Assembly (NCBI RefSeq): GCF_963548695.1
Contig: NZ_CAUUWA010000026.1
Coordinates: forward strand, 1 to 30,433
Length of the DNA: 30,433 nt
Origin: an uncultured Fretibacterium sp.
GTDB lineage: Bacteria > Synergistota > Synergistia > Synergistales > Aminobacteriaceae
Reading direction: 5' to 3'
How positions within the stretch are numbered: position 1 is the first letter of the stretch; every line of letters begins with the position of its first letter. A program made the translations under genes and the position numbers. Under the pieces are notes generated by a model that worked only from the letters and a program-made list of their open reading frames with translations, searched no databases and was not told the DNA's origin. Below are positions 1 through 7,449 of this stretch, one piece after another.

Positions 1-60
1 AAACAGGCAAGCTGGGGTACCACCGGGGGGCTTCATGGATTAAATCAGCATTTCCTTAGA
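1..60. repeat. Right end of a MITE-like inverted-repeat element (cut by window edge)
   Basis: These 60 bases match 1185-1244 at 55 of 60 positions by eye, including the terminal segment ATTAAATCAGC and the outer TTTCC. The match stops just after the terminal repeat (TTAG followed by A). The left part of this copy lies outside the window. The end base pattern TTAG fits the YTAR target-site duplication of IS5-group elements, but the other flank is not visible. Confidence 0.75.
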
Positions 61-195
61 TGTTGCCGCCCAGCGTATCACAAAGGCAAAAAGCGGCATC
101 CAGCGCATCCACCTTGCCCAGCCCCTTCACGATGAAGGGACGCAGAATACGTTCGTCTCATTTTCGCTCCCCGTCTGACTCGTACCCGTTTCTCG

Positions 196-390
196 CTACG
201 AAAAAAAAGAGCGGTAGCCGTAAACGATGGCGGCCGCGAACAAAAAGCCCAACAGCATCCTGAGGTACAGGACCCATAAATCCCCTCCGGGGAACTCGCC
301 TCTTTGAATCTTCACCACCAGACGAGCGACCAGAAGCGCAAGTCCGAAGGAAAAGAGCCCCAAAAGGGCATACACATTACTCTGCGGCAT
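196..390 (-). CDS. Small two-helix membrane protein, unknown function
   Basis: A 64-residue protein that I do not recognise as a named family. It begins MPQSNVYALLG. Two hydrophobic stretches, roughly residues 7-26 and 40-60, are separated by a short basic/polar loop (KIQRGEFPGGD), so two membrane helices are likely. It lies 12 bases downstream of the flavin-binding protein gene on the same strand, so the two probably share a transcript. Its last codons are followed by no clear terminator. Function unknown; reality as a gene is supported by the membrane-like composition and the tight spacing. Confidence 0.6.
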   Translation of the reverse strand: MPQSNVYALLGLFSFGLALLVARLVVKIQRGEFPGGDLWVLYLRMLLGFLFAAAIVYGYRSFFS

Positions 391-402
391 TCCGCCCCAG
401 CC

Positions 403-888
403 TCAGGACCCCGGAGGAAGGAGCCTCTGCTTGGCCGTGAAGGAGCCGGCAGCGACCCTGAAGACCAGAACGCCGCGCAGAGCCGCGTCGGGGATGGAAA
501 AATCCGATCGCCCCGTCTGGTGCTCCATGATCCTCAGCAGCGCCTGCAGTTTTTCCTCGTGGTCCTCGATAAAGCCGACCGTCCCCTCACCGATGACGCT
601 CGAGTAGGCAAAGCCATAACCACAGGCCGCCGTGGCCTCGACGAGCTTGTGCCCGCAGTCCATCTCGAAGCACACCTCGGGATTTCTCCGCAGGACCTCG
701 ACCTTGCGCCCCTCCGGAGCACTGTGACAGTAGAGTTCCAGGACGCCGCCCCGAAGGTCGAAACCGAAATTTAACGGAACGACATAGGGCCGCCTCCCAT
801 CGACCATCCCCAACCGAAGGACCTTGCAGTCCCCGATAATGCGTCCAATGGCCTCGAGATCCGTGACCTCCCGATCCTTTCGCCTCAT
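403..888 (-). CDS. Pyridoxamine 5'-phosphate oxidase family (NimA-like) flavin-binding protein
   Basis: A 161-residue split-barrel flavoprotein of the NimA/PNPOx-like type. The N-terminal region (MRRKDREVTDLEAIGRII) is followed by the family pattern LRLGMVDGRRPYVVPLNFGF (residues about 25-44), then a strand pair with LYCHSAPEGRKVEVLRRNP and CFEMDC. Such proteins bind FMN or a related cofactor and usually reduce small molecules; some members reduce 5-nitroimidazoles. The exact substrate cannot be read from sequence. ATG start at 888 has only a weak purine-rich upstream site. It is the first gene of a likely two-gene unit with the small membrane protein and has a candidate extended -10 promoter upstream. 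Confidence 0.85.
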   Translation of the reverse strand: MRRKDREVTDLEAIGRIIGDCKVLRLGMVDGRRPYVVPLNFGFDLRGGVLELYCHSAPEGRKVEVLRRNPEVCFEMDCGHKLVEATAACGYGFAYSSVIGEGTVGFIEDHEEKLQALLRIMEHQTGRSDFSIPDAALRGVLVFRVAAGSFTAKQRLLPPGS

Positions 889-923
889 ACAACTTCACGC
901 CCCCAGCCAGTAAGCCTTTTCTA

Positions 924-937
924 CCTGGAATTATAGC
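924..937 (-). promoter_or_regulatory. Candidate extended -10 promoter for the NimA-like gene
   Basis: On the minus strand the sequence TGCTATAAT (-10 hexamer at 930-935 of the plus strand) is an extended -10 element. It is about 40 bases upstream of the ATG at 888. No good -35 hexamer is seen 16-18 bases further up, which is tolerated when the TG extension is present. Confidence 0.45.
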
Positions 938-1014
938 AAAGCGCGGACATCGATGAGCTCCTCTCCGGGAAAAATCTGCAACCCCTTCTTTAAGACCTGC
1001 CAAGACCTGCATTT

Positions 1015-1244
1015 TCTAGGGAAGCGCTGATTAAAACAAAAACGCATATTTTTCCAAAGAGGAGTATGCAAAACATCTATGGGCAAAAATCTCCAGCGCT
1101 TCCCTAAAATTTAACATGGGGGCTTCGCCCCCAAGCCCCCACGCCGCTATCCCGATAGCGGCGGCCCCGGCAAGTTCAGCCCATCAACAAGCAAGCTGGG
1201 GTACCACCGGGGTGCTTCATGGATTAAATCAGCGTTTCCCTAGA
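1015..1244. mobile_element. MITE-like non-autonomous element with IS5-like inverted ends
   Basis: A roughly 230-base non-coding segment. The left end GGAAGCGCTGATTAAA (from 1020) is inverted at the right end (1224-1239) with two mismatches, and both ends are flanked by CTAG. IS5-group transposons duplicate YTAR/CTAG and their ends start GGAAG, so mobilisation by an IS5-like transposase is a reasonable inference. Inside are strong hairpins: 1118-1132 (GGGGGC/GCCCCC) and a perfect 9-bp stem 1143-1151/1154-1162. An internal inverted copy of the end lies at 1094-1107. There is no transposase gene. A second partial copy is at 1-60. The element sits in a 379-base gene-free stretch (889-1267), just past the lysR stop codon. 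Confidence 0.7.
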
Positions 1245-1267
1245 ACCCGTCGCTTTGTGCGATTCCT

Positions 1268-2272
1268 TCAATGGCCTGCTGAGGGGCCTGCTGAGGGCAA
1301 ATTCTCCATGAATTCGTCGTCAGCGGCAACTGGATAAGCTTCCAGAAACAATTCCGCGAATCGCCGCATCGCGTCCGAGAAGTACACGCCGCGCCGGAAA
1401 CTGAGGAAGGTATCGCGGTCGGCGTGATCGCTGTCGATCTTGTAAAAACAAAGTTTTGTTGTATCCGCATTGTTCTGGACCAGACGATTGCTCAGGATGG
1501 TTGCCCCCATGCCGAGGTACGCGAAGTTGTAGGATGTGGCCGATTGCTCCAGCTCAAGGACAATGGTGGGGGAAAGATTTCGCTCACGGAACAGAAAGTC
1601 CGTGTACTGCCGCAGGTAATTCTGGCTGCTGAGGAGGACGAAGGGCACCTGGGCGAATAGGCTCAAACTCACGGTGCGCCTCCTCGGCAGGGAGAACACA
1701 GCGTCGCCCAGCTCATCCGGCGCAAGGCAGTGGGCTTCAAGGCCCTTGTTTACTTCAAAATCCGAGGGGACGACAAGGAGCAGGCACTCTCGAAAGCAGA
1801 CCTTCTGTACGTACTTTTTGTTGTCGTAGGGCCGGTTGGTGATGACGAAATCCAACTCGCCCAAGTCCAACAGATGTTTTGCATCCAGAGTGTTGAGGTT
1901 TCGCACAATGAGGTCAACGTTTGGGTACTGCTGATGAAACTGAACCAGATGCCGGGTGACGAAGTAATCCACGCAAAGGTTGCTGCTGCCGATGGATAGA
2001 TGTCCTTGTTGCAGCGTGCATGTCTTCTCGACCATTTCCCTGAGGCGTTGCTCAATGCCATGAATCTCCTCCAGTGCTTGAACATATTCCACGCCAAAGG
2101 GCGTCAACCCTATAGGGTTGTGGGAGCGGTCGAAGATTGGAAGTCCAAGTCCCTCCTCCGCCTTCCGGATCATGATGCTCAGCGCGGGCTGGGTGATGAA
2201 GAGCTTGTCCGCAGCCTTGCTGAAGCTTCGCTCACGGTATACGGCGTAGATGTAATTCGCGTAGTGAAACAT
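1268..2272 (-). CDS. LysR-type transcriptional regulator
   Basis: A 334-residue LysR-family DNA-binding regulator. The N-terminal winged helix-turn-helix is clear: SFSKAADKLFITQPALS at about residues 16-32, followed by LPIFDRS and LTPFG. The remainder is the periplasmic-binding-like effector domain. ATG start at 2272. The gene is divergent from the threonine aldolase/symporter pair, with a 192-base AT-rich space between, the usual arrangement for a LysR regulator and its target. It is somewhat longer than the typical 300 residues; the last residues (GPSAGPSAGH) come from a short tandem duplication close to the neighbouring MITE. The effector is unknown; an amino acid is plausible from context. 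Confidence 0.92.
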   Translation of the reverse strand: MFHYANYIYAVYRERSFSKAADKLFITQPALSIMIRKAEEGLGLPIFDRSHNPIGLTPFGVEYVQALEEIHGIEQRLREMVEKTCTLQQGHLSIGSSNLCVDYFVTRHLVQFHQQYPNVDLIVRNLNTLDAKHLLDLGELDFVITNRPYDNKKYVQKVCFRECLLLVVPSDFEVNKGLEAHCLAPDELGDAVFSLPRRRTVSLSLFAQVPFVLLSSQNYLRQYTDFLFRERNLSPTIVLELEQSATSYNFAYLGMGATILSNRLVQNNADTTKLCFYKIDSDHADRDTFLSFRRGVYFSDAMRRFAELFLEAYPVAADDEFMENLPSAGPSAGH

Positions 2273-2464
2273 GCCTGACCTGCCTCCACCAATACCTTAT
2301 TATTTATAAAAATAAATATAAACATTTTAAAATCTATATTAGATTATATCGCGGAAATGCGGTTTAATTTGTTAAAGAGTTCTTTTGCTCTGCACAAGTT
2401 CTTTTTGAAGTTCTTGATAACGTTGCATCTGCACACATACACACAATCAAGGAGCGATTGGCGC
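2273..2464. promoter_or_regulatory. Divergent control region between lysR-type gene and threonine aldolase
   Basis: This spacer is far more AT-rich than its surroundings. It holds two inverted repeats: TATTTAT-AAAA-ATAAATA at 2301-2318 and AATCTA-TAT-TAGATT at 2331-2345. An ATC-N7-GAT dyad is contained in the second. LysR regulators bind short interrupted dyads of this type, so these are candidate operators. Exact -35 and -10 hexamers could not be fixed because many AT-rich hexamers overlap. The ribosome site AAGGAG for the aldolase is at 2449-2454. Confidence 0.5.
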
Positions 2465-3502
2465 ATGATCGATTTGAGAAGTGATACCCTCACCCTCCCA
2501 GATGAACCGATGCTTCGGACGATCCTCACGGCGCGGCTCGGGGACGATGGGCGCCTCGACGCGGAAGGGCGCGGCGAGGACCTCACCGTCAACGAGCTGG
2601 AGGACATGGCGGCCGAAGTGTCGGGCAAGGAGGCGGGGCTGCTTTGCGCGTCCGGGACGATGGGGAACCAGGCGGCATTGTTAACGTGGTGCCGTCCCGG
2701 CGACACGGTGTTGCTCGACGAGCTGCAGCACCTCGACCGCAGCGAAAAGACGGCCTTCACCCCGCGGTTCGGCCAGCTGAAGAAGGTGACGTATCGATCC
2801 GATACATCTCTTATGCCGAATACGACGGACATGGAGGAGAAACTGAAAAGCGGCCCGGTGAACTTGATCTGCATTGAGAACACGCACAACTACACGGGGG
2901 GCACTTGCATCAACCTGAAACGCATGGCGGAGATTCGCAGTCTGGCGGACCGGTACGGGGTCCCCGTACACATGGATGGGGCCCGTATATTCAACGCCGC
3001 GGTCTTCCTGGGAACGATGGTGAAGGAGATCGCACGGTATGTCGACTCCATGATGTTCTGCGTATCCAAGGGACTTGGGGCGCCGGTGGGTTCCCTGCTG
3101 TGCGGCACAAAAAAGTTTATCTCCGAAGCGAAGGAGACGCGCAAGCTGCTGGGCGGCGCCATGCGTCAGGCGGGCATCATCGCGGCTCCTGCGATCTATG
3201 CTCTGAAGCATAATGTGGAGCGTCTCAGGGAGGATAACGAGAACGCGCAGTTCTGCGCCTCGCTGTTGAAGGACCTGAAAAAGGTCAAAGCACAGCAGAA
3301 TGTGCAGACCAACATCATGATGCTGGACATGGAAGGAGCTGGGATTACACCTCAGGAATTCTGCGTTCGCGCGAAGGAAAAGGGTCTCCTGATTCGCCCG
3401 ATTATCGGAAGTTTCGTGAGACTTGTGTTCTATAAGGGCATCACGCGGAGCGACTCGGAGCGTGCGGCGGCAATTGTTCGGGAAATAGACGAAGAACTTT
3501 AA
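2465..3502 (+). CDS. ltaE: Low-specificity threonine aldolase family (PLP-dependent)
   Basis: A 345-residue PLP enzyme of the threonine aldolase/beta-eliminating lyase family, expected to cleave L-threonine or L-allo-threonine to glycine and acetaldehyde. It starts MIDLRSDTLTLPDEPM, the family N-terminus. The PLP-binding lysine is K202 in CVSKGLGAPVGS, and VHMDGARIFNAA carries the Asp-Gly-Ala-Arg motif. GGAMRQAG is also typical. An in-frame ATG at 2357 would add 36 residues, but the ATG at 2465 has AAGGAG ten bases upstream and gives the family start, so it is preferred. The symporter gene follows 21 bases later with its own strong ribosome site, so the two are likely one operon for uptake and breakdown of a hydroxy amino acid. 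D-specific or other beta-hydroxy substrates cannot be excluded. Confidence 0.9.
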   Translation: MIDLRSDTLTLPDEPMLRTILTARLGDDGRLDAEGRGEDLTVNELEDMAAEVSGKEAGLLCASGTMGNQAALLTWCRPGDTVLLDELQHLDRSEKTAFTPRFGQLKKVTYRSDTSLMPNTTDMEEKLKSGPVNLICIENTHNYTGGTCINLKRMAEIRSLADRYGVPVHMDGARIFNAAVFLGTMVKEIARYVDSMMFCVSKGLGAPVGSLLCGTKKFISEAKETRKLLGGAMRQAGIIAAPAIYALKHNVERLREDNENAQFCASLLKDLKKVKAQQNVQTNIMMLDMEGAGITPQEFCVRAKEKGLLIRPIIGSFVRLVFYKGITRSDSERAAAIVREIDEEL

Positions 3503-3523
3503 AGGACAAAGGAGGTTTTTCTC

Positions 3524-4780
3524 ATGAGGGTTGGCGGCAAAAAGGTTTCCTTGACAACTCAAGTTTTTCTGGCGATGATCCTGGGCTCTATCGCGGGGCT
3601 TGTGGACGGTCAAACGATGGTGCAGCTGGGCTTCCTTGGCGATATATGGCTGAACTGCATCAAGATGATCGTCGTCCCCATGGTGCTCTGCACGATTGTG
3701 ACGGGTATCATCTCCCAAGACAGCCTGGCCTCGCTCCGGCGCGTCAGCGTGCGCGTCATCACCTACTACGTTGTTACCACGGTGCTGGCCTGTATTATCG
3801 GTATTGTCGTTGCGATGCTCCTGCAACCTGGAAAGTTTGCAGACTTTGCCGGCCTGGCCACCCAGGAGATCAAGGGCGGCGTGGATATCACTCTGGCGGA
3901 CTTCCTCAAGGGGCTGTTCTCCACAAACATGGTCAAGACCTTCGCCGATGGCAATATCGTCCAGACGCTGGTGATCGCCATCCTGTTGGGAATCGCCATC
4001 CTCCGCATCGCAAATCAGGGACACAAGGAGGTCATGAGAAAGTTCTTTAACGGATTCAACAGCATGATCTTCTCGCTGATCGGCATGATCATGAGCGTGT
4101 CCCCCATCGGCGTGTTCTTCCTGATGGGCAGTTCCTTCGGCAAGTACGGTGCGGGCATCTTCACCTCCATGGCGGTGCTGGTAGGCACATACTACGCCGC
4201 CTGTCTGGCGCATGTCATCATCGTCTACGGCGGCTTCCTTATGGCTTTCAAGCCTCACATCAACCCCTTCCGCTTCATCCGGGACAGCGCCGAGGTGTGG
4301 ATATACACAATCTCCACCTGCAGCTCGATCGCCACGATCCCCGTGAACATTAAGGTTGCCGAGGAGAAATTCGGCATCCCCGAACGGATATCTGGCTTCA
4401 CGATTCCCCTGGGCTCCCAGATGAACACGGACGGCTCCGTGCTGCTCTATGCCTGCGTTATCCTGTTCATCAGCCAGATGATCGGCCAGCAGATGACGCT
4501 GTTTCAGCTGGTCAACGTGATCTTCATCTCCACGATTTTGTCAATGGGCGGCGGCGGAATCCCCGGAAGCGGCATCGTGAAGCTGATGGTCGTAGTGCAG
4601 TCCGCCGGGCTTCCCATAGAGGTTGTGGGAGTGATCGCAGCATTCTACCGTCTCTTCGACATGGGAACCACCACCAATAACTGTCTGGGCGACCTGGTCG
4701 GGACCGTCATCGTAGGCAAAGCGGAGGAGAAGTACATCACAGCCGAAAATGACAGGAGGGATTTGTCGCAGCAGAAGTGA
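3524..4780 (+). CDS. DAACS-family sodium/proton:dicarboxylate or amino-acid symporter
   Basis: A 418-residue inner-membrane secondary transporter of the SDF/DAACS family (GltP/GltT/SstT relatives). Multiple hydrophobic helices are visible from VFLAMILGSIAGL onward, plus the re-entrant loop MGGGGIPGSG (residues 341-350). The conserved NMDGT site appears as QMNTDGS (about residues 299-305), a variant. Ribosome site AAAGGAGG is upstream. Members import glutamate, aspartate, serine or threonine with Na+ or H+. Being next to threonine aldolase and a LysR regulator, serine/threonine uptake is an attractive inference, not shown. It converges with the araC-type gene, with only 19 bases between stop codons and no clear terminator. 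Confidence 0.9.
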   Translation: MRVGGKKVSLTTQVFLAMILGSIAGLVDGQTMVQLGFLGDIWLNCIKMIVVPMVLCTIVTGIISQDSLASLRRVSVRVITYYVVTTVLACIIGIVVAMLLQPGKFADFAGLATQEIKGGVDITLADFLKGLFSTNMVKTFADGNIVQTLVIAILLGIAILRIANQGHKEVMRKFFNGFNSMIFSLIGMIMSVSPIGVFFLMGSSFGKYGAGIFTSMAVLVGTYYAACLAHVIIVYGGFLMAFKPHINPFRFIRDSAEVWIYTISTCSSIATIPVNIKVAEEKFGIPERISGFTIPLGSQMNTDGSVLLYACVILFISQMIGQQMTLFQLVNVIFISTILSMGGGGIPGSGIVKLMVVVQSAGLPIEVVGVIAAFYRLFDMGTTTNNCLGDLVGTVIVGKAEEKYITAENDRRDLSQQK

Positions 4781-4799
4781 CCCCTGTGACCTCGAAACC

Positions 4800-5777
4800 C
4801 TACCCTTTGACGCCGCCGGGACTGCAGCCGTACTTTCTCTTGAACGCCCGGGAAAAGCTGCTGGCGTCGCCGTAGCCTACGCACGACGCCGTCTCCGCCA
4901 CACCCCGGCCGAGCTCCAGCAGCCTCCGTGCCGCGCTCATGCGCCGGTCCAGGATGTAGGAATGTACGGGCAGGCCATAGGCGCGTTTGAACGCCCGCTT
5001 CAGCGAGCACTCGTTGATGTGTCCATGGCGGGCCAGATCCCTTATGGAGACGGGACGGGAGATGTCCGCGTCGATCATGGCCTTCACCCGCTCCAGGGCC
5101 TGACGCTCCGTCCGTGAGAGGCGATCCCGGTCATGCCCGGAGGAACCGGAACGGGCCTGTTCCAGAATCAGCGAGAACAGCTCCATAGCCTTCGCCTCCA
5201 TATAGAGGAGCCGCAGGTCCCCGCACAGGGGACAGTCCTGCAGGTCTCCCAGCACCCGCCGCACGGCATCGGTCAGGACGAACGAACGTCCAGTATAGCC
5301 GCGGCTCGCGTCAAGGCCAAACCCCGGCCCGTCGCCGATAAACCGGCGCAGTTGCTCCGAGGGGACCGACAGGCCGATCCCCATGCTCCGGCATCCGGGA
5401 GCCAGCGTCATGGATTCCACGGCCTCGCGGACCCGCAGGACGACGAAACGGTCGGGGCCAATCTTCCACTCCGCTCCGCTGAGCTCCTCGGACCAGAAGA
5501 GCTCGCCGAAAAGGGAGAAATAAAGGGTATAGGCGTCCCCGGTCGTGCTCATGGTCAGACGCGTCTTGCGATCGGACCGTGCGTCCTCCCAGCTGACCTC
5601 CATGAAATTATCGAGAAAGGCGCGCCGGAACTCGCCCTCGAGCCCTTCCCCCGAGATGCGGCAACAGCGCTCCTCGGGGGAGGACGGCGTTTGAAGAAAG
5701 GCCGAAAAACGATCCGCCAGGCGATTCAAACGCGCATCGCGACACAACATCTTACGGCACAGCCATCTTCGGCCCAT
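4800..5777 (-). CDS. AraC-family transcriptional regulator
   Basis: A regulator of about 325 residues with the AraC double helix-turn-helix at the C-terminus: SIRDLARHGHINECSLKRAF, then the second helix region with VAETASCVGYGDASSFSRAF and FKRKYGCSPG. The N-terminal 220 residues are not recognised; they resemble the sensor part seen in AraC regulators linked to siderophore or metal uptake, with low certainty. The open frame extends to a TTG at 5816, but an ATG at 5777 (or GTG at 5780) follows a GAGGAG site, so the shorter start is chosen. The target is unknown. It is convergent with the symporter and downstream of miaB on the same strand. Confidence 0.85.
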   Translation of the reverse strand: MGRRWLCRKMLCRDARLNRLADRFSAFLQTPSSPEERCCRISGEGLEGEFRRAFLDNFMEVSWEDARSDRKTRLTMSTTGDAYTLYFSLFGELFWSEELSGAEWKIGPDRFVVLRVREAVESMTLAPGCRSMGIGLSVPSEQLRRFIGDGPGFGLDASRGYTGRSFVLTDAVRRVLGDLQDCPLCGDLRLLYMEAKAMELFSLILEQARSGSSGHDRDRLSRTERQALERVKAMIDADISRPVSIRDLARHGHINECSLKRAFKRAYGLPVHSYILDRRMSAARRLLELGRGVAETASCVGYGDASSFSRAFKRKYGCSPGGVKG

Positions 5778-5823
5778 CACAAACCCGCTCCTCGAAAAGG
5801 AAACTCGACCCTGCAAGACCTCG

Positions 5824-5855
5824 GACGCCAGGGAGGCGTCGCTTAATATTTAAGC
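5824..5855. promoter_or_regulatory. Paired hairpins/dyad upstream of the araC-type gene
   Basis: Two adjacent inverted repeats lie between miaB and the araC-type gene. GACGCC/GGCGTC (5824-5829 and 5835-5840) is followed by GCTTAATATTTAAGC (5841-5855), six bases each side of TAT. On the minus strand this could be the end of miaB transcription or an operator for the regulator. No U-tract follows directly, so a classical terminator is not claimed. Confidence 0.35.
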
Positions 5856-5868
5856 ATATCACATCGAA

Positions 5869-5898
5869 TTACGATCCTACAATTTACGATCCTGCAAT
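5869..5898. repeat. 15-base tandem duplication across the miaB stop codon
   Basis: The unit TTACGATCCTACAAT (5869-5883) is repeated as TTACGATCCTGCAAT (5884-5898), one mismatch. The second copy encodes the last codons and stop of miaB on the minus strand; the first copy is an untranslated duplicate, stop codon included. Confidence 0.7.
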
Positions 5899-7203
5899 CT
5901 CCCCGTGCAGGCACCAGGACTCCGCCTCGGTGATCCTCACGTCGACGAATTTTCCCAGCAGTTCTTCGCCGCCGGGGAAGAGCGTCACCTTGTCCGTGGA
6001 GGTCCGGCCCTGCAGGAGCCCCTCGCCCTTCGGCGCGGGCGCGTCCGCCAGAACCCGAAAGGTCCGCCCCACCAGCGCCTCGTTGATCGAGAGCGTGATG
6101 GCGTCCTGTACCACATTGATGCGGGTCAGGCGGGAGAGACGCACCTCCTGGGGCAGCGCTCCGGGCATGTTCGCCGCGGGTGTGCCCATACGTTCGGAGT
6201 AGGCCGCCGTGTGGACGAGGTCGAACCGGATTTCCTCCAGGGCCGATACGGACGCCTCGAAGTCCTCCTCCGTCTCGCCGGGGAACCCCACGATCAGGTC
6301 GCTGGTCAGGCCCAGCTCGGGAAGCGCCCTCCGCACCATCCGGACCTTTTCGAGGTACTCCGCGCGCGTGTACTTCCGGTTCATGAGCTTCAGGATGCGG
6401 TCGCTTCCCGACTGGATCGGCAGGTTCAGGGAGGGGCAGACGGCGCGCTCCCCGGCCATGACCTCCACGATGTCCTCGGTGAAATCCTGCGGCAGCGACG
6501 TGACGAAGCGGACGAGGTCGAGGCCGTCGATCCGCGCGACGTCGCGCAGCAGCGAAGCGAACGTCGTTCCGTCCGAAAAGTCCTTGCCGTAGCTGTTGAC
6601 GTTCTGCCCCAGCAGGGTGACCTCCCTCACGCCGCTCGTCACGAGCAGGCGCACCTCGCGCAGGATGTCCTCCGCGGGACGCGACAGAAAGCGCCCGCGC
6701 ACGTAGGGGACGATGCAGTAGGTACAGAAGTTGTCGCAGCCGTGCGCGATGGTCACGTAGGCACGCCAGGGGTTCTCGCGCCGGGCGGTGAACTCGTCCA
6801 GATCGAAGAAATCCCGCGGGTCGTCGTCCAGCAGATCGACACGCACACCGTCCCGCATCACGCGCTCCAGGCCGTCGGGCAGGAGGCCGATATGCCGCGG
6901 CCCGGAGACGAGCCTGACCCAGGGGAAGCGGGAGAGCGCACGCCTGCCCAGACTCTGGGCGATGCAGCCCGTCAGGGCGACGACGGGTCGGCGCCCGCTG
7001 CTCCAGGCATCCGCGTAACGCCCCAGTTCGCTCCAGACCTTCTGCTCCGCCTTGCCCCGGATGCTGCACCCCGTGACGACGACCAGGTCGGCCTCCGCCT
7101 CCTTCGTATCCTCCCAGCCCCTGCGCACCAGTGCCGTCCGCACCCGGTCACTGTCGTAGACGTTCATCTGACAGCCGTAAACCTTCATATGAAAACGGTA
7201 CAC
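5884..7203 (-). CDS. miaB: tRNA-2-methylthio-N6-(dimethylallyl)adenosine synthase MiaB
   Basis: A 440-residue radical-SAM methylthiotransferase that converts i6A37 to ms2i6A37 in tRNAs reading codons starting with U. The N-terminal UPF0004 domain carries the three auxiliary-cluster cysteines C11 (GCQMN), C46 (TGCSIR) and C80 (TGCIAQ). The radical-SAM cluster motif is C156-x3-C160-x2-C163 (GCDNFCTYC). A C-terminal TRAM domain begins near ALVGRTFRVL. The frame is open upstream to 7335, but a GTG at 7203 has GGAGG six bases before it and gives the family N-terminus (YRFHMKVYGCQMN), so it is chosen; an ATG at 7188 is the alternative. A promoter and a terminator-like hairpin in its leader suggest separate control from rplS. 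Confidence 0.93.
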   Translation of the reverse strand: MYRFHMKVYGCQMNVYDSDRVRTALVRRGWEDTKEAEADLVVVTGCSIRGKAEQKVWSELGRYADAWSSGRRPVVALTGCIAQSLGRRALSRFPWVRLVSGPRHIGLLPDGLERVMRDGVRVDLLDDDPRDFFDLDEFTARRENPWRAYVTIAHGCDNFCTYCIVPYVRGRFLSRPAEDILREVRLLVTSGVREVTLLGQNVNSYGKDFSDGTTFASLLRDVARIDGLDLVRFVTSLPQDFTEDIVEVMAGERAVCPSLNLPIQSGSDRILKLMNRKYTRAEYLEKVRMVRRALPELGLTSDLIVGFPGETEEDFEASVSALEEIRFDLVHTAAYSERMGTPAANMPGALPQEVRLSRLTRINVVQDAITLSINEALVGRTFRVLADAPAPKGEGLLQGRTSTDKVTLFPGGEELLGKFVDVRITEAESWCLHGEIAGS

Positions 7204-7251
7204 ACTCAACCTCCAGCTTCCTGTCGAGCACAAAAAAACGACTGCATAGAC

Positions 7252-7280
7252 AAAAAACGACGTTCCCGGGGGGAGCGTCG
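7252..7280 (-). terminator. Terminator-like hairpin in the miaB leader
   Basis: On the minus strand a 10-base stem with one mismatch (CGACGCTCCC / GGGAACGTCG, loop CCC; plus positions 7258-7280) is followed at once by six T residues (7252-7257). This is a good intrinsic terminator shape. It lies about 50 bases before the miaB start and downstream of a candidate promoter, so it could act as an attenuator. Confidence 0.6.
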
Positions 7281-7356
7281 CAGGCTCGCAAAACCAAAAT
7301 CCACGCAGACAAAAGGACATCCGACCGATCCACACGCCTTCTACGCCAGCAGCACC

Positions 7357-7365
7357 ATCATATCA
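7357..7365 (-). promoter_or_regulatory. miaB: Candidate extended -10 promoter for miaB
   Basis: The minus strand reads TGATATGAT, an extended -10 (TGnTATGAT). The -35 region 17 bases up is poor. It lies between the rplS terminator (7401-7433) and the leader hairpin (7252-7280), so a transcript from here would carry the hairpin before miaB. Confidence 0.45.
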
Positions 7366-7400
7366 CATCGGGCCCCTCAGGACGGCGTCGGCCCTAAACG

Positions 7401-7433
7401 GACAAAGCCCCGCCGGGAAGGCGAGGCTTTGTC
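7401..7433 (-). terminator. Terminator after rplS
   Basis: A 14-base stem, GACAAAGCCTCGCC with GGCGGGGCTTTGTC on the minus strand, loop of five bases. The only irregular pair is G-U when read on the minus strand but A-C on the plus strand, which indicates the minus RNA is the functional one. It starts 17 bases after the rplS stop. The following T-tract is short (CGTTTAG). Confidence 0.65.
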
Positions 7434-7449
7434 CCTGGGTGGACCGAAC

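Noticed and set aside
2681..4258. Long open frame (525 codons) on the minus strand opposite the threonine aldolase and symporter genes
   Set aside because: Its product is His/Asp/Arg-rich and has no family character; the plus-strand genes there are clear family members. A high-GC antisense shadow.
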